From an uncultured Pelagibacteraceae bacterium (GTDB lineage Bacteria; Pseudomonadota; Alphaproteobacteria; Pelagibacterales; Pelagibacteraceae): a DNA stretch of 64,000 nucleotides. Within the stretch, counting starts at the first letter, position 1. Each line of letters starts with the position of its first letter. The translations under genes were made by a program, and so were the position numbers. The notes below the pieces were generated by a model. It worked only from the letters and a program-made list of their open reading frames with translations. It was not told the DNA's origin and did no database searches. Shown here piece after piece: positions 39,301 to 51,852 of this stretch. The DNA lies in contig CACMYJ010000002.1 of NCBI GenBank assembly GCA_902617895.1, positions 1-64,000 of the forward strand, written 5' to 3'.

Positions 39301-40556
39301 TAATGGGTAGAAATACCGAGATATCAATTGAGGATGACAATGGATTGCAAGTTGCATCATATAAAGTTCCTTATGGATCTAAATTATTTTTTGAAAACCA
39401 GCAAAAAGTTAAAAAAGGTGCAAAGATTTGTGAGTGGGATCCATACACAACACCAGTGATTGCTGAAAAAGATGGTATTGTAAATTATGTTGATTTAATT
39501 GATGGTGTTTCAATCGCAGAAACTGTGGATGATGCTACTGGAATATCTACAAAAGCAGTTGTTGATTGGAAAACTCAATCAAAAAATACTGATTTGAAAC
39601 CAAGAATTACTCTTAGAGATTCAAAAGGAAATGTAATTAAAAAAGCAGATGATAACGAGGCAAGATACTATCTTGTACCAGACTCAATTTTATCAGTTAA
39701 AGATGGTGCTAAAATTTCTGCTGGTGATGTAATTGCTAGATTACCTAAAGAAACAACGAAAACTAAAGATATTACTGGGGGTCTACCGAGAGTTGCAGAA
39801 TTATTTGAGGCAAGAAAAGCTAAAGATAGCGCAATCATTGCCGAAAACGATGGGAGTGTAATTTTTGGAAAAGAAGTGAGAGGGAAACAAAGAGTAACAA
39901 TTGAAGCAGAAAATGGTGATACATCAAGTTATTTAATTCCAAAAGGTAAACATATTAATTTTAACCAAGGTGAAAAAATTAAAAAAGGTGAATACTTGCT
40001 AGACGGTCAACCTTTACCTCATGATATTTTAAGAATATTAGGAATAGAAGAGTTAACTGAATACTTTGTAAACCAAGTTCAAGATGTTTACAGATTACAA
40101 GGTGTTATAATTAATGACAAACATATTGAAACCATACTTAGACAAATGCTCAAAAAAATAGAAGTTAAAGAAACTGGTGATAGTAAATTATTACCTGGTG
40201 AAATAGTTGATAGAATAAAATTTGAAAGTATGAATGAGGAATTAGTAGCCGAAGGGAAAAAACCTGCTGTAGGTGAAAGAGTTTTAATGGGAATAACTAA
40301 AGCATCACTACAAACTGAGTCATTTATATCTGCTGCGTCATTTCAAGAAACCACTAGAGTTCTCACAGATGCAGCCATTAAAGGTAAAGTTGATAAGCTA
40401 ACTGGTTTAAAAGAAAACGTTATTGTCGGAAGACTTGTTCCTGCTGGAACTGGATCGATAAAGAATTCTTGGAACAAAAAAGCTATTGATGATGATCAAA
40501 AATTCTTATCTGAACAGGAGAGTTCTGAAGCTTCTGAAGCTCAAATAAACCAATAA
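36390..40556 (+). CDS. rpoC: RNA polymerase beta' subunit
   Basis: [16 protein letters not shown]. Confidence 0.99.
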   Translation: MSKELSDLFKSSEISEAQNFNSIKITLASPEKIKSWTFGEIKKPETINYRTFRPEKDGLFCARIFGPIKDYECLCGKYKRMKFRGIICEKCGVEVTKSNVRRERMGHINLATPVAHIWFLKSLPSRISLVVDMKLKEVERVLYFENFIVIEPGLTGLKKNQLLGEEELIKYQDDYGEEAFTAGIGAEAILEILKSINLEEERETLIKSIKETKSKVSEERSIKRLKLIESFIETGNKPEWMILTTVPVIPPELRPLVPLDGGRFATSDLNDLYRRVINRNNRLKRLMDLKAPDIIVRNEKRMLQESVDALFDNGRRGRVITGTGKRPLKSLAEMLKGKQGRFRQNLLGKRVDYSGRSVIVVGPDLKLHECGLPKKMALELFKPFLYARLNKLGLASTIKQAKKLVEKERNEVWDALELIVREHPVILNRAPTLHRLGVQAFEPKLIEGNAIELHPLTCAAFNADFDGDQMAVHVPLSLEAQLEARVLMMSTNNILSPSNGKPIIVPSQDMILGIYYLSQPPVQTERVDGYFVNTSEIEHALETGQIKVHSRIVSRFETVDEKGNTKFEKHISTAGRFLLSNIIPKNVNNKFSLIDRLLPKKIVSEVIDHVFRFSGQKSTVIFCDKLKDIGFKHAFKAGISFGKDDLLIPDNKEQLIDETKKLIADYEGQYAEGLITRGEKYNKVIDAWSKCTDRVASEMMKRISATEVTDDGLKINSVFMMADSGARGSAAQMKQLAGMRGLIAKPSGEIIETPITSNFKEGLTALEYFNSTHGARKGLADTALKTASSGYLTRRLCDVAQDLTITKPKCDMKCGSIKLTEVLEGGNIMVSLSERALGRVAAKEIKNPLTGDVLIKKDEMIDEAGCEKIDAAGVKSINVYSVMTCGAKEGVCATSYGRDLSRGKMVHVGEAIGMISAQSIGEPGTQLTMRTFHVGGTASVKQESQIVSNSEGTLKIVNTNLIKDSKNNQIVMGRNTEISIEDDNGLQVASYKVPYGSKLFFENQQKVKKGAKICEWDPYTTPVIAEKDGIVNYVDLIDGVSIAETVDDATGISTKAVVDWKTQSKNTDLKPRITLRDSKGNVIKKADDNEARYYLVPDSILSVKDGAKISAGDVIARLPKETTKTKDITGGLPRVAELFEARKAKDSAIIAENDGSVIFGKEVRGKQRVTIEAENGDTSSYLIPKGKHINFNQGEKIKKGEYLLDGQPLPHDILRILGIEELTEYFVNQVQDVYRLQGVIINDKHIETILRQMLKKIEVKETGDSKLLPGEIVDRIKFESMNEELVAEGKKPAVGERVLMGITKASLQTESFISAASFQETTRVLTDAAIKGKVDKLTGLKENVIVGRLVPAGTGSIKNSWNKKAIDDDQKFLSEQESSEASEAQINQ

Positions 40557-40585
40557 ATACAGTTAGTTTTAAGCTTTTATTTAGT

Positions 40586-40613
40586 TTGACAAATCAAATT
40601 TCTAATGTATTTT
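40586..40613 (+). promoter_or_regulatory. Candidate sigma70-type promoter upstream of rpsL
   Basis: TTGACA, 16-nt spacer, TATTTT in the 161-nt rpoC-rpsL gap. Confidence 0.4.
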
Positions 40614-40717
40614 GGCGATGTTTTTGGTTGGAATGTAGTGACTAGATCACTAAACGCTGCCACAAATAACACGCCAGTTATTTTCATCAAAAATATAAAA
40701 TATTAAAAAATTAAATT

Positions 40718-41089
40718 ATGCCAACTATTAATCAACTAGTTAGAAAAAGTCGAGATAAACAGGTAACTAGAAATAAAGTTCCAGCTTTACAAAAACAACC
40801 TTTGAAAAGAGGTGTATGCGTTAAGGTTTACACTACAACTCCAAAGAAACCTAACTCAGCATTAAGAAAAGTAGCACGTGTAAGATTGTCTAATGGTTTT
40901 GAAGTAACAGCATATATTCCAGGAGAAGGTCATAATTTACAAGAACATTCAGTGGTTTTAATCAGAGGTGGAAGAGTTAAAGATTTACCAGGTGTGCGAT
41001 ATCATATTTTAAGAGGGAACTTAGATACACAAGGTGTAGCAAATAGAAAACAAAGACGTTCATTATATGGAACAAAAAAGGGTAAATAA
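40718..41089 (+). CDS. rpsL: 30S ribosomal protein S12
   Basis: [11 protein letters not shown]...[18 protein letters not shown]. Confidence 0.99.
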   Translation: MPTINQLVRKSRDKQVTRNKVPALQKQPLKRGVCVKVYTTTPKKPNSALRKVARVRLSNGFEVTAYIPGEGHNLQEHSVVLIRGGRVKDLPGVRYHILRGNLDTQGVANRKQRRSLYGTKKGK

Positions 41090-41091
41090 GA

Positions 41092-41562
41092 ATGTCTAGA
41101 AAACGTAAAGCTCCAAAAAAAATACCTGTGATTGACCCAAAATATAAATCAACAATAATTCCAAAATTAATCAACTCTATAATGTATGATGGTAAAAAAA
41201 CCATTGCAGAAAAAATAATTTATGATGCGATAGAAAAAATTAAAAGCAAATCAAAAGATGAGCCTTTAAATGTTTTTAATGATGCAATTAATAATATTAG
41301 ACCAACTGTTGAGGTTAGATCAAGAAGAGTTGGTGGTGCTACTTACCAAGTCCCTGTGGAAGTTAAATCTAAAAGATCTCAAGCTCTAGCATTAAGATGG
41401 TTAGTTGACGCTTCGAGAAAAAGAAAAGACAAAAAAATGTCAGATAAGATATTTAATGAAATATATGATGCTTATCAAAATAGAGGATCTGCAATTAAAA
41501 AAAAGGAAGATACACATAAAATGGCAGAGTCAAATAAGGCTTTTGCACACTTTAGATGGTAA
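41092..41562 (+). CDS. rpsG: 30S ribosomal protein S7
   Basis: Family sequence and order. Confidence 0.98.
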   Translation: MSRKRKAPKKIPVIDPKYKSTIIPKLINSIMYDGKKTIAEKIIYDAIEKIKSKSKDEPLNVFNDAINNIRPTVEVRSRRVGGATYQVPVEVKSKRSQALALRWLVDASRKRKDKKMSDKIFNEIYDAYQNRGSAIKKKEDTHKMAESNKAFAHFRW

Positions 41563-41568
41563 ATAAAT

Positions 41569-43644
41569 ATGTCTAGAACTCATACATTAGATAAATATAG
41601 AAATATTGGTATCATGGCTCACATAGATGCAGGTAAAACTACAACTACAGAAAGAATTTTATACTACACAGGAAAAAGTCATAAAATTGGTGAAGTTCAT
41701 GATGGTGCAGCAACTATGGACTGGATGGAACAAGAGCAAGAGAGAGGTATAACAATTACTTCAGCTGCAACCACATGTTTCTGGAATGACCACAGGATAA
41801 ACATAATAGATACACCTGGACATGTTGATTTTACTATTGAGGTAGAAAGATCTTTAAAAGTTTTAGATGGAGCCGTAGCTGTTTTTGATGGGGTGGCTGG
41901 TGTTGAGCCTCAATCCGAAACTGTTTGGAGGCAAGCTGACAAATACAAAGTTCCAAGAATCTGTTTTGTAAATAAACTTGATAGAACTGGTGCAGATTTT
42001 TTTAGATGTGTTAGTATGATAAAAGACAGATTAGGTGCAAAACCACTCGTTATGCAGGTTCCGATTGGAATTGAAGCTTCCCTTCAAGGCGTTGTAGATC
42101 TTATAAAGATGAAAGCTATTGTTTGGAAAAATGAAGATTTAGGTGCTGCATGGGAATTAAAAGAAATCCCCGAAGATTTAAAAGATATATCAAATAAGTA
42201 TCGCCAAGAATTAGTTGAGACTGCAGTAGAACAAGATGAAAAACTTATGGAGGATTATCTTGGTGGTAAAGAAATTTCTGAGGAAGATTTAATCAAGTGC
42301 ATTAGAAAAGGCTGTTTAGGATTTGACTTTGTACCAGTTTTAACAGGCTCTGCTTTTAAAAATAAAGGTGTTCAACCATTATTAGATGCTGTTGTTGATT
42401 ATTTACCAAGTCCAAATGATATTGGTTCAATAAAAGGAACAAAACCTGGATCAGAAGATGAAATAGAAATGAAATTTGATGATAATGCTCCTTTTTCAGC
42501 ATTAGCATTCAAAGTAGCAAATGATCCATTTGTTGGAAGTTTGACATTCATACGTATTTATTCAGGAACAGTTAAATCAGGTACTGGAATTTATAATACC
42601 TCAAAAGATAAAGAAGAAAGAGTTGGTAGAATGTTATTAATGCATGCTAATTCAAGAGAGGATATTAAAGAGGCAAACGCCGGAGATATTGTTGCCTTAG
42701 CAGGGTTAAAAAACACAATTACTGGCCATACATTATCAGACAAAGAAACTCCTGTATTGCTCGAACCTATGGAGTTTCCTGATCCTGTGATAGAGATTGC
42801 AGTAGAGCCTAAAACAAAAGCAGACCAAGAAAAAATGGGTGAAGCACTTGGAAGATTAGCAAAAGAAGATCCTTCATTTAGAGTTACATCTGACGAAGAG
42901 TCAGGACAGACAATTATAAAAGGAATGGGTGAACTTCATTTAGACATAATTGTAGACAGAATGAAAAGAGAATTTAAAGTTGAGGCAAATGTTGGAGCAC
43001 CTCAAGTTGCTTATAGAGAAACAATACTTTCTCCAGCAGAAAATGACTATACACACAAAAAACAAAGTGGAGGAGCAGGTCAATTTGCGAGAGTGAAACT
43101 AACTGTTGAACCATTAGAGCCTGGAAAAGGAAGAGAAATAGAGAGTAAAATTAAGGGTGGAGCAATACCAAAAGAATTTATTCCAGGTGTTGAAAAAGGT
43201 GTTGAAACTGTTGCAGACGGAGGAATATTAGCTGGATTTCCACTTATAGACTACAAAGTAACAATCGTTGATGGATTACACCATGATGTAGACTCGAGTG
43301 TATTGGCTTTTGAATTAGCATCAAGACAATGTTTTAAAGAGGCATGTACTAAAGCAACTTTAAAATTATTAGAACCTATTATGAGAGTTGAAGTGGTAAC
43401 ACCAGAAGATTATATGGGAGACGTTATTGGTGATTTAAATAGTAGAAGAGGTCAAATAAGCACTCAAGAACAGAGGGGTAATGCAACGGTCATAACTGCA
43501 ATGGTGCCTTTAGCTAATATGTTTGGATACATAAATAATCTAAGATCTATGTCACAAGGAAGAGCCCAATACTCAATGTTTTTTGATCATTATGATAAAG
43601 TTCCTCAAAATGTGCAGGACGAAGTAACAAAAAAGACAGGTTAA
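41569..43644 (+). CDS. fusA: Elongation factor G
   Basis: [32 protein letters not shown]. Confidence 0.99.
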   Translation: MSRTHTLDKYRNIGIMAHIDAGKTTTTERILYYTGKSHKIGEVHDGAATMDWMEQEQERGITITSAATTCFWNDHRINIIDTPGHVDFTIEVERSLKVLDGAVAVFDGVAGVEPQSETVWRQADKYKVPRICFVNKLDRTGADFFRCVSMIKDRLGAKPLVMQVPIGIEASLQGVVDLIKMKAIVWKNEDLGAAWELKEIPEDLKDISNKYRQELVETAVEQDEKLMEDYLGGKEISEEDLIKCIRKGCLGFDFVPVLTGSAFKNKGVQPLLDAVVDYLPSPNDIGSIKGTKPGSEDEIEMKFDDNAPFSALAFKVANDPFVGSLTFIRIYSGTVKSGTGIYNTSKDKEERVGRMLLMHANSREDIKEANAGDIVALAGLKNTITGHTLSDKETPVLLEPMEFPDPVIEIAVEPKTKADQEKMGEALGRLAKEDPSFRVTSDEESGQTIIKGMGELHLDIIVDRMKREFKVEANVGAPQVAYRETILSPAENDYTHKKQSGGAGQFARVKLTVEPLEPGKGREIESKIKGGAIPKEFIPGVEKGVETVADGGILAGFPLIDYKVTIVDGLHHDVDSSVLAFELASRQCFKEACTKATLKLLEPIMRVEVVTPEDYMGDVIGDLNSRRGQISTQEQRGNATVITAMVPLANMFGYINNLRSMSQGRAQYSMFFDHYDKVPQNVQDEVTKKTG

Positions 43645-43646
43645 TT

Positions 43647-43955
43647 ATGGATAAACAAAATATTAGAATAAAACTAAGAGCTTATGATAATAAAGTACTA
43701 GATCAATCTACTGAAGAAATAGTAAATACAGTAAAAAGGACAGGTGCAAATATCAAAGGTCCAATACCTCTACCAACAAAAAAAGAGAGGTATACAGTTC
43801 TAAAATCTCCACACATAGATAAAAAAAGTAGAGAACAATTTGAAACTAGAACCCATAAGAGATTAATTGATATAATAGAACCTACACCAGCAACTGTTGA
43901 GGCATTAATGAAATTAGATTTAGCATCAGGTGTAGATGTGGAGATTAAGATTTAA
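43647..43955 (+). CDS. rpsJ: 30S ribosomal protein S10
   Basis: Family sequence and order. Confidence 0.98.
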   Translation: MDKQNIRIKLRAYDNKVLDQSTEEIVNTVKRTGANIKGPIPLPTKKERYTVLKSPHIDKKSREQFETRTHKRLIDIIEPTPATVEALMKLDLASGVDVEIKI

Positions 43956-44662
43956 TGAGTGAAATTGGATTAATAGGAAAGAAAATTGGAATGACTAGGG
44001 AGTTTTTTAAAACAGGTCAGTCTGTTCCAGTTACAGTATTAAAAATTGAAAAAGGTAGAGTTATTCAATTAATAGACAAAGAAAAAAGAGGATATAATGC
44101 CATACAGCTGGGATTTGGAGGTATAAAAAACTCAAAACTATCTAAATCTATGAAAGGATATTTTTCAAAAAAAAATACCGAAGCAAAAAAAATTTTAAAA
44201 GAATTTAAAGTAAAAGACCTGGAACAGTATAAAGAAGGTAATGAATTTGGAATTGAAATTTTTAAAGATATTAAATTTTTAGATGTTAGATCAAAGACTA
44301 TCGGTAAAGGATTTGCTGGTGCAATGAAAAGACACAATTTCGGAGGTTTAAGAGCTTCACACGGTGTTTCGATATCTCATAGAGCTCACGGATCAACTGG
44401 ACAGAATCAAGATCCTGGAAAAGTATTTAAAGGAAAAAAAATGGCTGGTCATATGGGAAACAAGTTAAGAACAATGCAAAATCTTGAAATCATTAAAACA
44501 GATATATCTAATGAATTAATTTATATTAAAGGATCAATTCCAGGATCAAAGAATTCTGAGGTGTTAATTAAAAAAGCAGTTAAGAATTTAAAGAAATTGA
44601 CTATGAGTGAAAAAATAGAAATTTTAGAAAAATCAAAAAAAGCAAAAGATAAGAAAAAATAA
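43955..44662 (+). CDS. rplC: 50S ribosomal protein L3
   Basis: GLIGKKIGMTREF, HRAHGSTGQNQDPGKVFKGKKMAGHMG. Confidence 0.98.
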   Translation: MSEIGLIGKKIGMTREFFKTGQSVPVTVLKIEKGRVIQLIDKEKRGYNAIQLGFGGIKNSKLSKSMKGYFSKKNTEAKKILKEFKVKDLEQYKEGNEFGIEIFKDIKFLDVRSKTIGKGFAGAMKRHNFGGLRASHGVSISHRAHGSTGQNQDPGKVFKGKKMAGHMGNKLRTMQNLEIIKTDISNELIYIKGSIPGSKNSEVLIKKAVKNLKKLTMSEKIEILEKSKKAKDKKK

Positions 44663-44665
44663 TTT

Positions 44666-45286
44666 ATGAAAGTTGAAAAACAAAACATAGAAGGTAAAAA
44701 AAATACAATTGATGTATCAGATAAATTAGTTGGTGCAAAAATAAACATCAAGCTAGTGAGCAATGTTTTGTATAAAACTAATGCCAATTACAAGGGCAGA
44801 AAAGCTAAAACAAAACAAAAGAATGAAATTGTTGGATCAACATCTAAAATATATGCCCAAAAAGGTACAGGTAATGCAAGACACGCGAGTAAAAAAGCAC
44901 CTATTTTTGTAGGAGGTGGTGTAGCACATGGTCCTAAAGGCCAAACAAAATATAAAAAAAGAAAACTTAACAAAAGTGAAAAAAAATTAAGTATAGCGTC
45001 GTTAATAACGCAAAAGAAACAATTAAATGATTTAATAATTTTAGATGATTTTGCTAATGAAATTTTGAAAACTAAAGAAATGAACAATATATTAATTAAA
45101 TTTGAAGCAAAAAATTCAATAATAATTGCAGATAAAAAATCAAAAAGCAATATATCTAGATCTTTGAACAACATACCTAACGTTAAAATTACAGATATTA
45201 ATCATTTTAGTGCATATGATTTAGCTAAATACAAAAAAATCATTTTTACTGAAACTTCTATAAAAGAACTGGAGAGCAAATACTAA
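44666..45286 (+). CDS. rplD: 50S ribosomal protein L4
   Basis: STSKIYAQKGTGNARHASKKAPIFVGGGVAHGP. Confidence 0.97.
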   Translation: MKVEKQNIEGKKNTIDVSDKLVGAKINIKLVSNVLYKTNANYKGRKAKTKQKNEIVGSTSKIYAQKGTGNARHASKKAPIFVGGGVAHGPKGQTKYKKRKLNKSEKKLSIASLITQKKQLNDLIILDDFANEILKTKEMNNILIKFEAKNSIIIADKKSKSNISRSLNNIPNVKITDINHFSAYDLAKYKKIIFTETSIKELESKY

Positions 45287-45288
45287 TC

Positions 45289-45582
45289 ATGGAAAAGCTA
45301 CATTTATATGATAAAGTAATATCCCCATTGGTTACTGAGAAATCAACTAACATTTCTGAGCAAAATAAAATTATTTTTAAAGTACATCCAAAAGCTAACA
45401 AAAAAAATCTAAAAACAAATATAGAAAAAATTTTCAAAGTGAATGTAACAAAAGTAAATATTATTAATAAAAAAACTAGAATCAAAATTACAAGAGGAAA
45501 GAAGGTTAGAGTCAAAGGCTTTAAAAAAGCAATCATAACATTAAAAAAAGGTCAAAACATTGATCTAACAACTGGAATTTAA
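45289..45582 (+). CDS. rplW: 50S ribosomal protein L23
   Basis: Order and SPLVTEKST. Confidence 0.97.
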   Translation: MEKLHLYDKVISPLVTEKSTNISEQNKIIFKVHPKANKKNLKTNIEKIFKVNVTKVNIINKKTRIKITRGKKVRVKGFKKAIITLKKGQNIDLTTGI

Positions 45583-45583
45583 A

Positions 45584-46417
45584 ATGGCATTAAAAACATT
45601 CAAACCTTATACAAAATCTACCAGAGGTACAATTTTAGTCAGTAGGGAAGGTTTATGGAAGGGAAAACCATACAAAAATTTAACATCACCAAATAACTCC
45701 TCAAAAGGAAGAAATAATTATGGAAGAATAACATCAAGAAATCATGGTGGAGGCCATAAACACAAATATAGAAAAATAGATTTTTACAGAAAAAAGACAA
45801 ACATCAGTGCTGTAGTTGAAAGAATTGAATATGATCCAAACAGATCTTGTCACATCATGCTTGTAAAATTCGATGATGGAGAAAGATTTTATTATTTAGC
45901 TCCTAAGAATATTAAAATTGGAGATAAAGTTGAAAATGGATCAAACGTTGAAATAAAATTAGGTAACTGCTTACCCTTAAAAGAAATACCTGTCGGAATA
46001 GATATCCATAATGTGGAAATCAACCCAGGTGGAGGAGGGAAAATCGCAAGATCAGCTGGAACCTCAGTTTCTATCTCTGGAATTGATGGAAATTATTCCA
46101 TAGTTAAAATGATTTCAGGAGAAGTGAGAAAAATAAATTCTAACTCAATGGCAACCATTGGAGTTTTGTCTAACCCTGACCAGAAAAATATTAAAATAGG
46201 TAAAGCTGGAAGATCTAGATGGTTAGGCATCAGACCTCACACAAGAGGTGTTGTGAAAAATCCAGTCGATCATCCACATGGTGGTGGAGAAGGAAAATCA
46301 GCAGGTGGAAGACATCCTGTTTCACCCACAGGTCAATCTGCTAAAGGTTTGAAAACTAGAGATAATAAAAGAACAGATAAATTTATAATAAGAAGAAGAA
46401 AAAAGAAGAGAGCATAA
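45584..46417 (+). CDS. rplB: 50S ribosomal protein L2
   Basis: ALKTFKPYTKSTRG; VDHPHGGGEGKSAGGRHPVSPTG. Confidence 0.99.
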   Translation: MALKTFKPYTKSTRGTILVSREGLWKGKPYKNLTSPNNSSKGRNNYGRITSRNHGGGHKHKYRKIDFYRKKTNISAVVERIEYDPNRSCHIMLVKFDDGERFYYLAPKNIKIGDKVENGSNVEIKLGNCLPLKEIPVGIDIHNVEINPGGGGKIARSAGTSVSISGIDGNYSIVKMISGEVRKINSNSMATIGVLSNPDQKNIKIGKAGRSRWLGIRPHTRGVVKNPVDHPHGGGEGKSAGGRHPVSPTGQSAKGLKTRDNKRTDKFIIRRRKKKRA

Positions 46418-46420
46418 ATT

Positions 46421-46717
46421 ATGGCAAGATCAGTATGGAAAGGCCCGTTTGTAGAGGATAGTTTGTTAAAAAAAGTTGAAAAACTAAAGAATGAAACGAT
46501 TAAAAAACCTATTAAAACATGGTCAAGGAAATCAACAATACTTCCTGACTTTATTGGTGTTAGTTTTTTAATATATAATGGGAAAAAATTTATACCGATT
46601 ACAATATCTGAGGATATGGTTGGACATAAACTTGGAGAATTTGCGCCTACAAGGCAATTTTTTGGCCATACGCCTGCAGATAAAAAAGCTAAAGTTGAGG
46701 GTGGAGTAAAAAAATAA
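46421..46717 (+). CDS. rpsS: 30S ribosomal protein S19
   Basis: [24 protein letters not shown]. Confidence 0.98.
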   Translation: MARSVWKGPFVEDSLLKKVEKLKNETIKKPIKTWSRKSTILPDFIGVSFLIYNGKKFIPITISEDMVGHKLGEFAPTRQFFGHTPADKKAKVEGGVKK

Positions 46718-47112
46718 TGTCAAAATTACAAAAAAAAATAGATACAAAAATAGTCAAATCAATAAATAAAAACGTAAGATCAAGTACCAAAAAATTAAAT
46801 CCAATACTTAAATCAATAGTTGGTAAAAAAGTTGATGTTGCTTTAAGAGATTTATCATTTTCAGATAAAAGAATTTCAAAAGATATCAAGAAAACAATTT
46901 CATCTGCAGTAGCAAATGCAGAAAATAATTATCAATATGATATTGATAAACTCATTGTAAAAGAGGCTTATTGTGGAAAACAAGTTGTAATGAAAAGATT
47001 TAGAGCTAGAGCCAAAGGTAGGGCTGCAGAAATTATGAAGCCTTATTCCAATTTAACAATAATTTTAACAGAAAGAATCAAACAAACGGAGAGTCATGGG
47101 ACAAAAAGTTAA
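46717..47112 (+). CDS. rplV: 50S ribosomal protein L22
   Basis: Order; [24 protein letters not shown]. Confidence 0.96.
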   Translation: MSKLQKKIDTKIVKSINKNVRSSTKKLNPILKSIVGKKVDVALRDLSFSDKRISKDIKKTISSAVANAENNYQYDIDKLIVKEAYCGKQVVMKRFRARAKGRAAEIMKPYSNLTIILTERIKQTESHGTKS

Positions 47113-47755
47113 TCCGGTAGGTTTGAGATTAGGTATTAACAGGGGGTGGGACTCTGTCTGGTATGCTAAGAAAAAAGATTTCGGTAATAATTTAATAGAG
47201 GATTATAAAATAAGAGACTACATAAAAAAAAATGTCACAAATTCAGGAGTATCGAAAGTAATGATAGAGAGAACTACCAAAAAATGCTTTGTAACAATCT
47301 ACACTTCTAGACCTGGTTTTGTAATAGGTAAAAAAGGGACTGATATCGAAAAAATTAAAGGCAGTTTATCAAGGTTAACAACAAATGAAGTTGTGCTAAA
47401 CATAAAAGAAGTAAAAAAACCTGAGACAAACAGCTACCTTGTTGCAGAAAATATAGCTCAACAATTAGTCAAAAGAGTTTCATATAGAAGAGCAATGAAA
47501 AGAGCGATGCAATCAGCTTTAAGATTAGGTGCTAAAGGCATAAAAGTCTCAATTAGTGGAAGATTAGGTGGTAATGAAATTGCAAGAACTGAGTGGTTAA
47601 GAGAAGGTAGCATACCATCACATACATTGAGAGCCGATATAGATTATTCTGAAGCGGAGGCATTAACTACTTATGGGATAATAGGCATTAAAATATGGAT
47701 ATATAAAGGTGAAATTTTTACTAAAGAATTTAGCCAAGAAAGGAATAAGGCATAA
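47096..47755 (+). CDS. rpsC: 30S ribosomal protein S3
   Basis: [23 protein letters not shown]. Confidence 0.98.
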   Translation: MGQKVNPVGLRLGINRGWDSVWYAKKKDFGNNLIEDYKIRDYIKKNVTNSGVSKVMIERTTKKCFVTIYTSRPGFVIGKKGTDIEKIKGSLSRLTTNEVVLNIKEVKKPETNSYLVAENIAQQLVKRVSYRRAMKRAMQSALRLGAKGIKVSISGRLGGNEIARTEWLREGSIPSHTLRADIDYSEAEALTTYGIIGIKIWIYKGEIFTKEFSQERNKA

Positions 47756-47757
47756 AA

Positions 47758-48165
47758 ATGCTACAACCAACAAGAACTAAATTTAGAAAAGCACATAAAG
47801 GTAGAATACATGGCAATGCATCCAGATGTAATTCAATGAACTATGGTTCTTTTGGTTTGAAGGCAATACAGCCAGAAAGGGTTATCTCAAGACAGATAGA
47901 AGCAGCAAGAGTAGCTTTAACAAGACATATGAAAAGGCAAGGAAGAGTATGGACAAGAATGTTCCCTAATATACCGGTTTCCAAAAAACCTACTGAAGTG
48001 AGAATGGGAAAAGGAAAAGGTTCACCTGAGTTTTGGGCATGTAGAGTCAAACCAGGCAGGATATTATTCGAGGTTGATGGTGTATCTGAACAAATTGCAA
48101 AAGAAGCTCTATACAAAGCATCTGCCAAACTTCCAATTAAATGTAAATTTATAAAGAGAATATAA
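47758..48165 (+). CDS. rplP: 50S ribosomal protein L16
   Basis: [19 protein letters not shown]. Confidence 0.98.
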   Translation: MLQPTRTKFRKAHKGRIHGNASRCNSMNYGSFGLKAIQPERVISRQIEAARVALTRHMKRQGRVWTRMFPNIPVSKKPTEVRMGKGKGSPEFWACRVKPGRILFEVDGVSEQIAKEALYKASAKLPIKCKFIKRI

Positions 48166-48166
48166 T

Positions 48167-48355
48167 ATGAAAAAAAAAGAGTTAAAAAAATTAACTGATA
48201 AACAAAAAATAGATAATTTACTAAAATTAAAAAAAGATCTTTTTAATTTTAGGTTTCAAAAAGTAAATGGACAAGTAAAAAGTCCATCAAAAATTTCTGA
48301 AACAAAGAAAAATATTGCTCGATTAAAAACGATGATAGGGGTTAAAAATGCCTAA
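48167..48355 (+). CDS. rpmC: 50S ribosomal protein L29
   Basis: Order and size. Confidence 0.94.
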   Translation: MKKKELKKLTDKQKIDNLLKLKKDLFNFRFQKVNGQVKSPSKISETKKNIARLKTMIGVKNA

Positions 48356-48584
48356 AAAAATATTAAGTGGATTTGTTGTTAGTGATAAACCAAATAAAAC
48401 AATAACTGTATTAGTTGAAAGAAAATATCAACATCCTGTTTTGAAAAAAGTTATGAAAGCAAGAAAAAAATATAATGCTCATGATGAAGAAAATAAATTC
48501 AAGATAGGAGATAAGGTATCAATTAGGGAAAGTAGACCTTATTCTAAAAATAAAAAATTTGAAGTAATAGGAATTAGTAAATGA
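48348..48584 (+). CDS. rpsQ: 30S ribosomal protein S17
   Basis: [27 protein letters not shown]. Confidence 0.97.
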   Translation: MPKKILSGFVVSDKPNKTITVLVERKYQHPVLKKVMKARKKYNAHDEENKFKIGDKVSIRESRPYSKNKKFEVIGISK

Positions 48585-48949
48585 TACAAGTTCAAACTGA
48601 ATTGATGGTAGCAGACAATACTGGTGCAAAAAAAATTGAATGCATAAAAGTATTAGGTGGATCAAAAAGGAGATATGCTAGTATTGGAGATATAATAGTA
48701 GTTGCAGTTAAGGAAGCTATTCCAAAAGGTAAAGTTAAAAAGGGTTCTGTACATAAAGCAGTTGTAGTTAGAGTGAAAAAAGGAATACATAGAAATGATG
48801 GTTCAAAAGTAAGATTTGATAACAATGCAGCTGTATTAACTGATGATAAAGGTGAACCAATTGGAACAAGAATTTTCGGACCTGTAACAAGAGAGTTAAG
48901 AAATAGAGGGCAGATGAAAATTATATCTTTAGCGCCAGAGGTACTATGA
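48581..48949 (+). CDS. rplN: 50S ribosomal protein L14
   Basis: [33 protein letters not shown]. Confidence 0.99.
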   Translation: MIQVQTELMVADNTGAKKIECIKVLGGSKRRYASIGDIIVVAVKEAIPKGKVKKGSVHKAVVVRVKKGIHRNDGSKVRFDNNAAVLTDDKGEPIGTRIFGPVTRELRNRGQMKIISLAPEVL

Positions 48950-49188
48950 TGATTAAAAAGGGATTAAAAGTGAGAATTTTAACAGGGAAAGACAAAAAAA
49001 AAGAAGGCGAAATAATAGAAATTGACAGAAAAAATCATAGAGCAAAAGTAAAAGGGATAAATATTATAAAAAAACATGTTAAAACAACAAAGGAAAAAAA
49101 GGGTGGAATAGTTTCAAAAGAAAACTTTATACATCTTTCAAATTTAAAAAATTTAGAAACAAAAAAACAAAAGGAAGTTAAAAAATAA
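48946..49188 (+). CDS. rplX: 50S ribosomal protein L24
   Basis: KOW motif [15 protein letters not shown]. Confidence 0.95.
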   Translation: MMIKKGLKVRILTGKDKKKEGEIIEIDRKNHRAKVKGINIIKKHVKTTKEKKGGIVSKENFIHLSNLKNLETKKQKEVKK

Positions 49189-49742
49189 TGCAACCAAGGC
49201 TTAAAAACATAATTATAAATGAAATTGATCCAGATTTAAAAAAAATGTTTGGATATAAAAATTTATACATGGGACCAAGAATACAAAAAATAGTTCTAAA
49301 TATGGGCTTAGGATTAGATGGAAACGATGCAAAAATTGTAAGTTCATGCCAAGATGATCTTGCAAGTATAACAGGTCAAAAACCAGTTATTACAAAATTT
49401 AGAAAATCAATAGCAAACTTTAAAACAAGAAAAAATACTAATTCAGGTTTGAAAGTAACATTAAGAAAGAATAAAATGTATGAGTTTTTGGATAGACTTA
49501 TAAATATAGCGTTGCCACGAATTAAAGATTTTAGGGGTCTGAATTTAAATGGATTTGATAAATTTGGAAATTATACATTTGGAATTAAAGAACAAATTGT
49601 ATTTCCAGAAGTCAACTTTGATAAAGTTGACAAAATAAGAGGTCTAGACATTACAATTGTTATTAAAACTAGTAGCAAAAAACATAGCTTTGAACTTTTA
49701 AAAAAACTAAATTTTCCTTTCAAAGAAAACAGGAGTAACTAA
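49188..49742 (+). CDS. rplE: 50S ribosomal protein L5
   Basis: Family sequence and order. Confidence 0.98.
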   Translation: MQPRLKNIIINEIDPDLKKMFGYKNLYMGPRIQKIVLNMGLGLDGNDAKIVSSCQDDLASITGQKPVITKFRKSIANFKTRKNTNSGLKVTLRKNKMYEFLDRLINIALPRIKDFRGLNLNGFDKFGNYTFGIKEQIVFPEVNFDKVDKIRGLDITIVIKTSSKKHSFELLKKLNFPFKENRSN

Positions 49743-50047
49743 TGGCAAAAATAAGCGCAATAAATAAAAATAATAAAAGAATTAAACTATCAGACAAACT
49801 TTATAAAAAAAGGCTGAGTTTAAAAAAAATAATCATGGATAAAAAATTGACATTAGAGGAAAGATTTAAAGCTCAACAAAAACTATCAAAATTACCTCGA
49901 AATTCTGCGAAAGTAAGAGTAAGAAACAGATGTCAAATAACCGGTAGACCACATGGAGTTTATCGAAAACTAAAAATATCAAGAATTGCTTTAAGACAGT
50001 TAGGACTTGAGGGCAAGATTCCTGGTATGGTTAAATCAAGTTGGTAG
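49742..50047 (+). CDS. rpsN: 30S ribosomal protein S14
   Basis: [25 protein letters not shown]. Confidence 0.98.
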   Translation: MAKISAINKNNKRIKLSDKLYKKRLSLKKIIMDKKLTLEERFKAQQKLSKLPRNSAKVRVRNRCQITGRPHGVYRKLKISRIALRQLGLEGKIPGMVKSSW

Positions 50048-50057
50048 AAAGGATATT

Positions 50058-50456
50058 ATGAGTTTAAGTGATCCAATAGGAGATATGTTAGCAAGATTAA
50101 AGAATTCACAAAAAAGGAACCATAAAAAAGTCGAACTTCCATCATCGAAGTTTAAAATGAAAATTGCTGAAATTTTAAAATCAGAGGGATATATTATAGA
50201 CTATGAAGTAAAATCTGAGCAGAATAATAAATCAAATTTAAAGATAAGTTTGAAATATAGTTCAGGCAATCCGGTTATTAGTTCAATAGAAAGAGTATCA
50301 AAACCAGGTAGAAGAATTTTTTCCAGCGCAGAAAGTCTTCCAAAAGTAAACAATGGTTTAGGTATAGCTATCATATCAACGCCAAAAGGAGTTATGACTG
50401 ATATTGATGCTAGAAAACAAAGAGTAGGTGGAGAAATAATTTGTAAGGTGTTTTAA
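50058..50456 (+). CDS. rpsH: 30S ribosomal protein S8
   Basis: MSLSDPIGDMLARLKNSQ; internal ATG at 50058 preferred over the 50007 start overlapping rpsN. Confidence 0.97.
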   Translation: MSLSDPIGDMLARLKNSQKRNHKKVELPSSKFKMKIAEILKSEGYIIDYEVKSEQNNKSNLKISLKYSSGNPVISSIERVSKPGRRIFSSAESLPKVNNGLGIAIISTPKGVMTDIDARKQRVGGEIICKVF

Positions 50457-50995
50457 TGTCTAAAATTGGTAAAATAAATATTTCAATCCCAGAAAAAGTA
50501 AAAGTTATTTTAAGTGACAATATGATCAATATTGAGGGACCTTTAGGTAAAAAATCTTTAAGTATAGATTTGGATATTTTTGATCTAAATATAAATGAGG
50601 GTAAAGAGGTTATGATTAAACCAAAGAAAAATAATCAAGATACTAAAAGATTATGGGGCATGAATAGAAGTTTAATTAATAACGCTATAATTGGAGCAAG
50701 CAAAGGTTATGAAAAAAAACTAGAATTAACAGGTGTTGGTTATAGAGCTGCTTTAAAAGGAAACATATTAAATCTTCAATTAGGATTTAGCCACGATATT
50801 AACTTTAGTATACCAGATGGAGTAAAAATTCAGGTAGAAAAACAGAATTTTTTGAAAATAACAGGAACAGACAAGCAGCAAGTTGGAATGGTAGCTGCTA
50901 AAATAAAAAGTTTAAGGCCACCAGAACCTTACAAAGGGAAAGGTATAAAGGAACAAGGTCAATATATATTAAGAAAAGAGGGTAAAAAGAAATAA
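50456..50995 (+). CDS. rplF: 50S ribosomal protein L6
   Basis: Family sequence; PEPYKGKGI. Confidence 0.98.
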   Translation: MSKIGKINISIPEKVKVILSDNMINIEGPLGKKSLSIDLDIFDLNINEGKEVMIKPKKNNQDTKRLWGMNRSLINNAIIGASKGYEKKLELTGVGYRAALKGNILNLQLGFSHDINFSIPDGVKIQVEKQNFLKITGTDKQQVGMVAAKIKSLRPPEPYKGKGIKEQGQYILRKEGKKK

Positions 50996-51348
50996 TGAAA
51001 CTATCAAAAATCCAAAGAAAAAAATACAGAGTTAGAAATAAAATTAAAAAGTTCTCTTCTAGGGAGCGATATAGATTAAGTGTAAATAGATCAACAAAAA
51101 ATATAAGTGTTCAAATAATTGATGATGAGAAAAAAGTAACATTAGTATCTGCATCTTCAAATACAAAAGAAATAAAATCACAAAAAAAGGATAAAAAAGA
51201 ACTATCTAAAATTGTAGCTGAGCAATTAGCTCAAAAAGCAAAAAATATAAAAATTACAAAAGTTTATTTCGATAGAGGGATTTACAAATATCATGGCAGA
51301 GTGAAGTTGCTAGCTGATGAACTTAGAAAAAATGGAATGGAATTTTAA
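50995..51348 (+). CDS. rplR: 50S ribosomal protein L18
   Basis: Family sequence and order. Confidence 0.97.
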   Translation: MKLSKIQRKKYRVRNKIKKFSSRERYRLSVNRSTKNISVQIIDDEKKVTLVSASSNTKEIKSQKKDKKELSKIVAEQLAQKAKNIKITKVYFDRGIYKYHGRVKLLADELRKNGMEF

Positions 51349-51351
51349 ATT

Positions 51352-51852
51352 ATGGAAAAAAATATTGAATTTGTTGAAAAATTAGTTCACATAAATAGAA
51401 TTACCAAAGTTGTAAAAGGAGGAAGAAGATTTGGGTTTTCAGCTTTAGTAGTAGTTGGAAATCAAAATGGTAAAATTGGTGTGGCACATGCAAAAGCTAA
51501 GCAAGTGCCAGATGCAATTAAAAAAGCTAATGAGCTTGCAAGAAGAAATCTTGTTCAAATTCCTTTAAGAGAAGGCAGAACTATACATCATGACATATTT
51601 GGAAAAGATGGTGCTGGTAAAATAAAATTAAGAGCTGCACCAAAAGGAACTGGAATAATTGCTGGTGGAGCAGTCAGGGCAGTATGTGAAGTTTTGGGAA
51701 TAAAAGATATTGTTGCAAAATCTCTTGGTACGGCAAATCCCCATAATGTAATAAGGGCTTGCATGAAAGCACTCTCTAATCAAAATTCGCCAAAAAATAT
51801 TTCATTGATAAGAAATAAAAAAATTTCAGAAATTATAGAAAAAAGAGGATAA
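51352..51852 (+). CDS. rpsE: 30S ribosomal protein S5
   Basis: [31 protein letters not shown]. Confidence 0.98.
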   Translation: MEKNIEFVEKLVHINRITKVVKGGRRFGFSALVVVGNQNGKIGVAHAKAKQVPDAIKKANELARRNLVQIPLREGRTIHHDIFGKDGAGKIKLRAAPKGTGIIAGGAVRAVCEVLGIKDIVAKSLGTANPHNVIRACMKALSNQNSPKNISLIRNKKISEIIEKRG

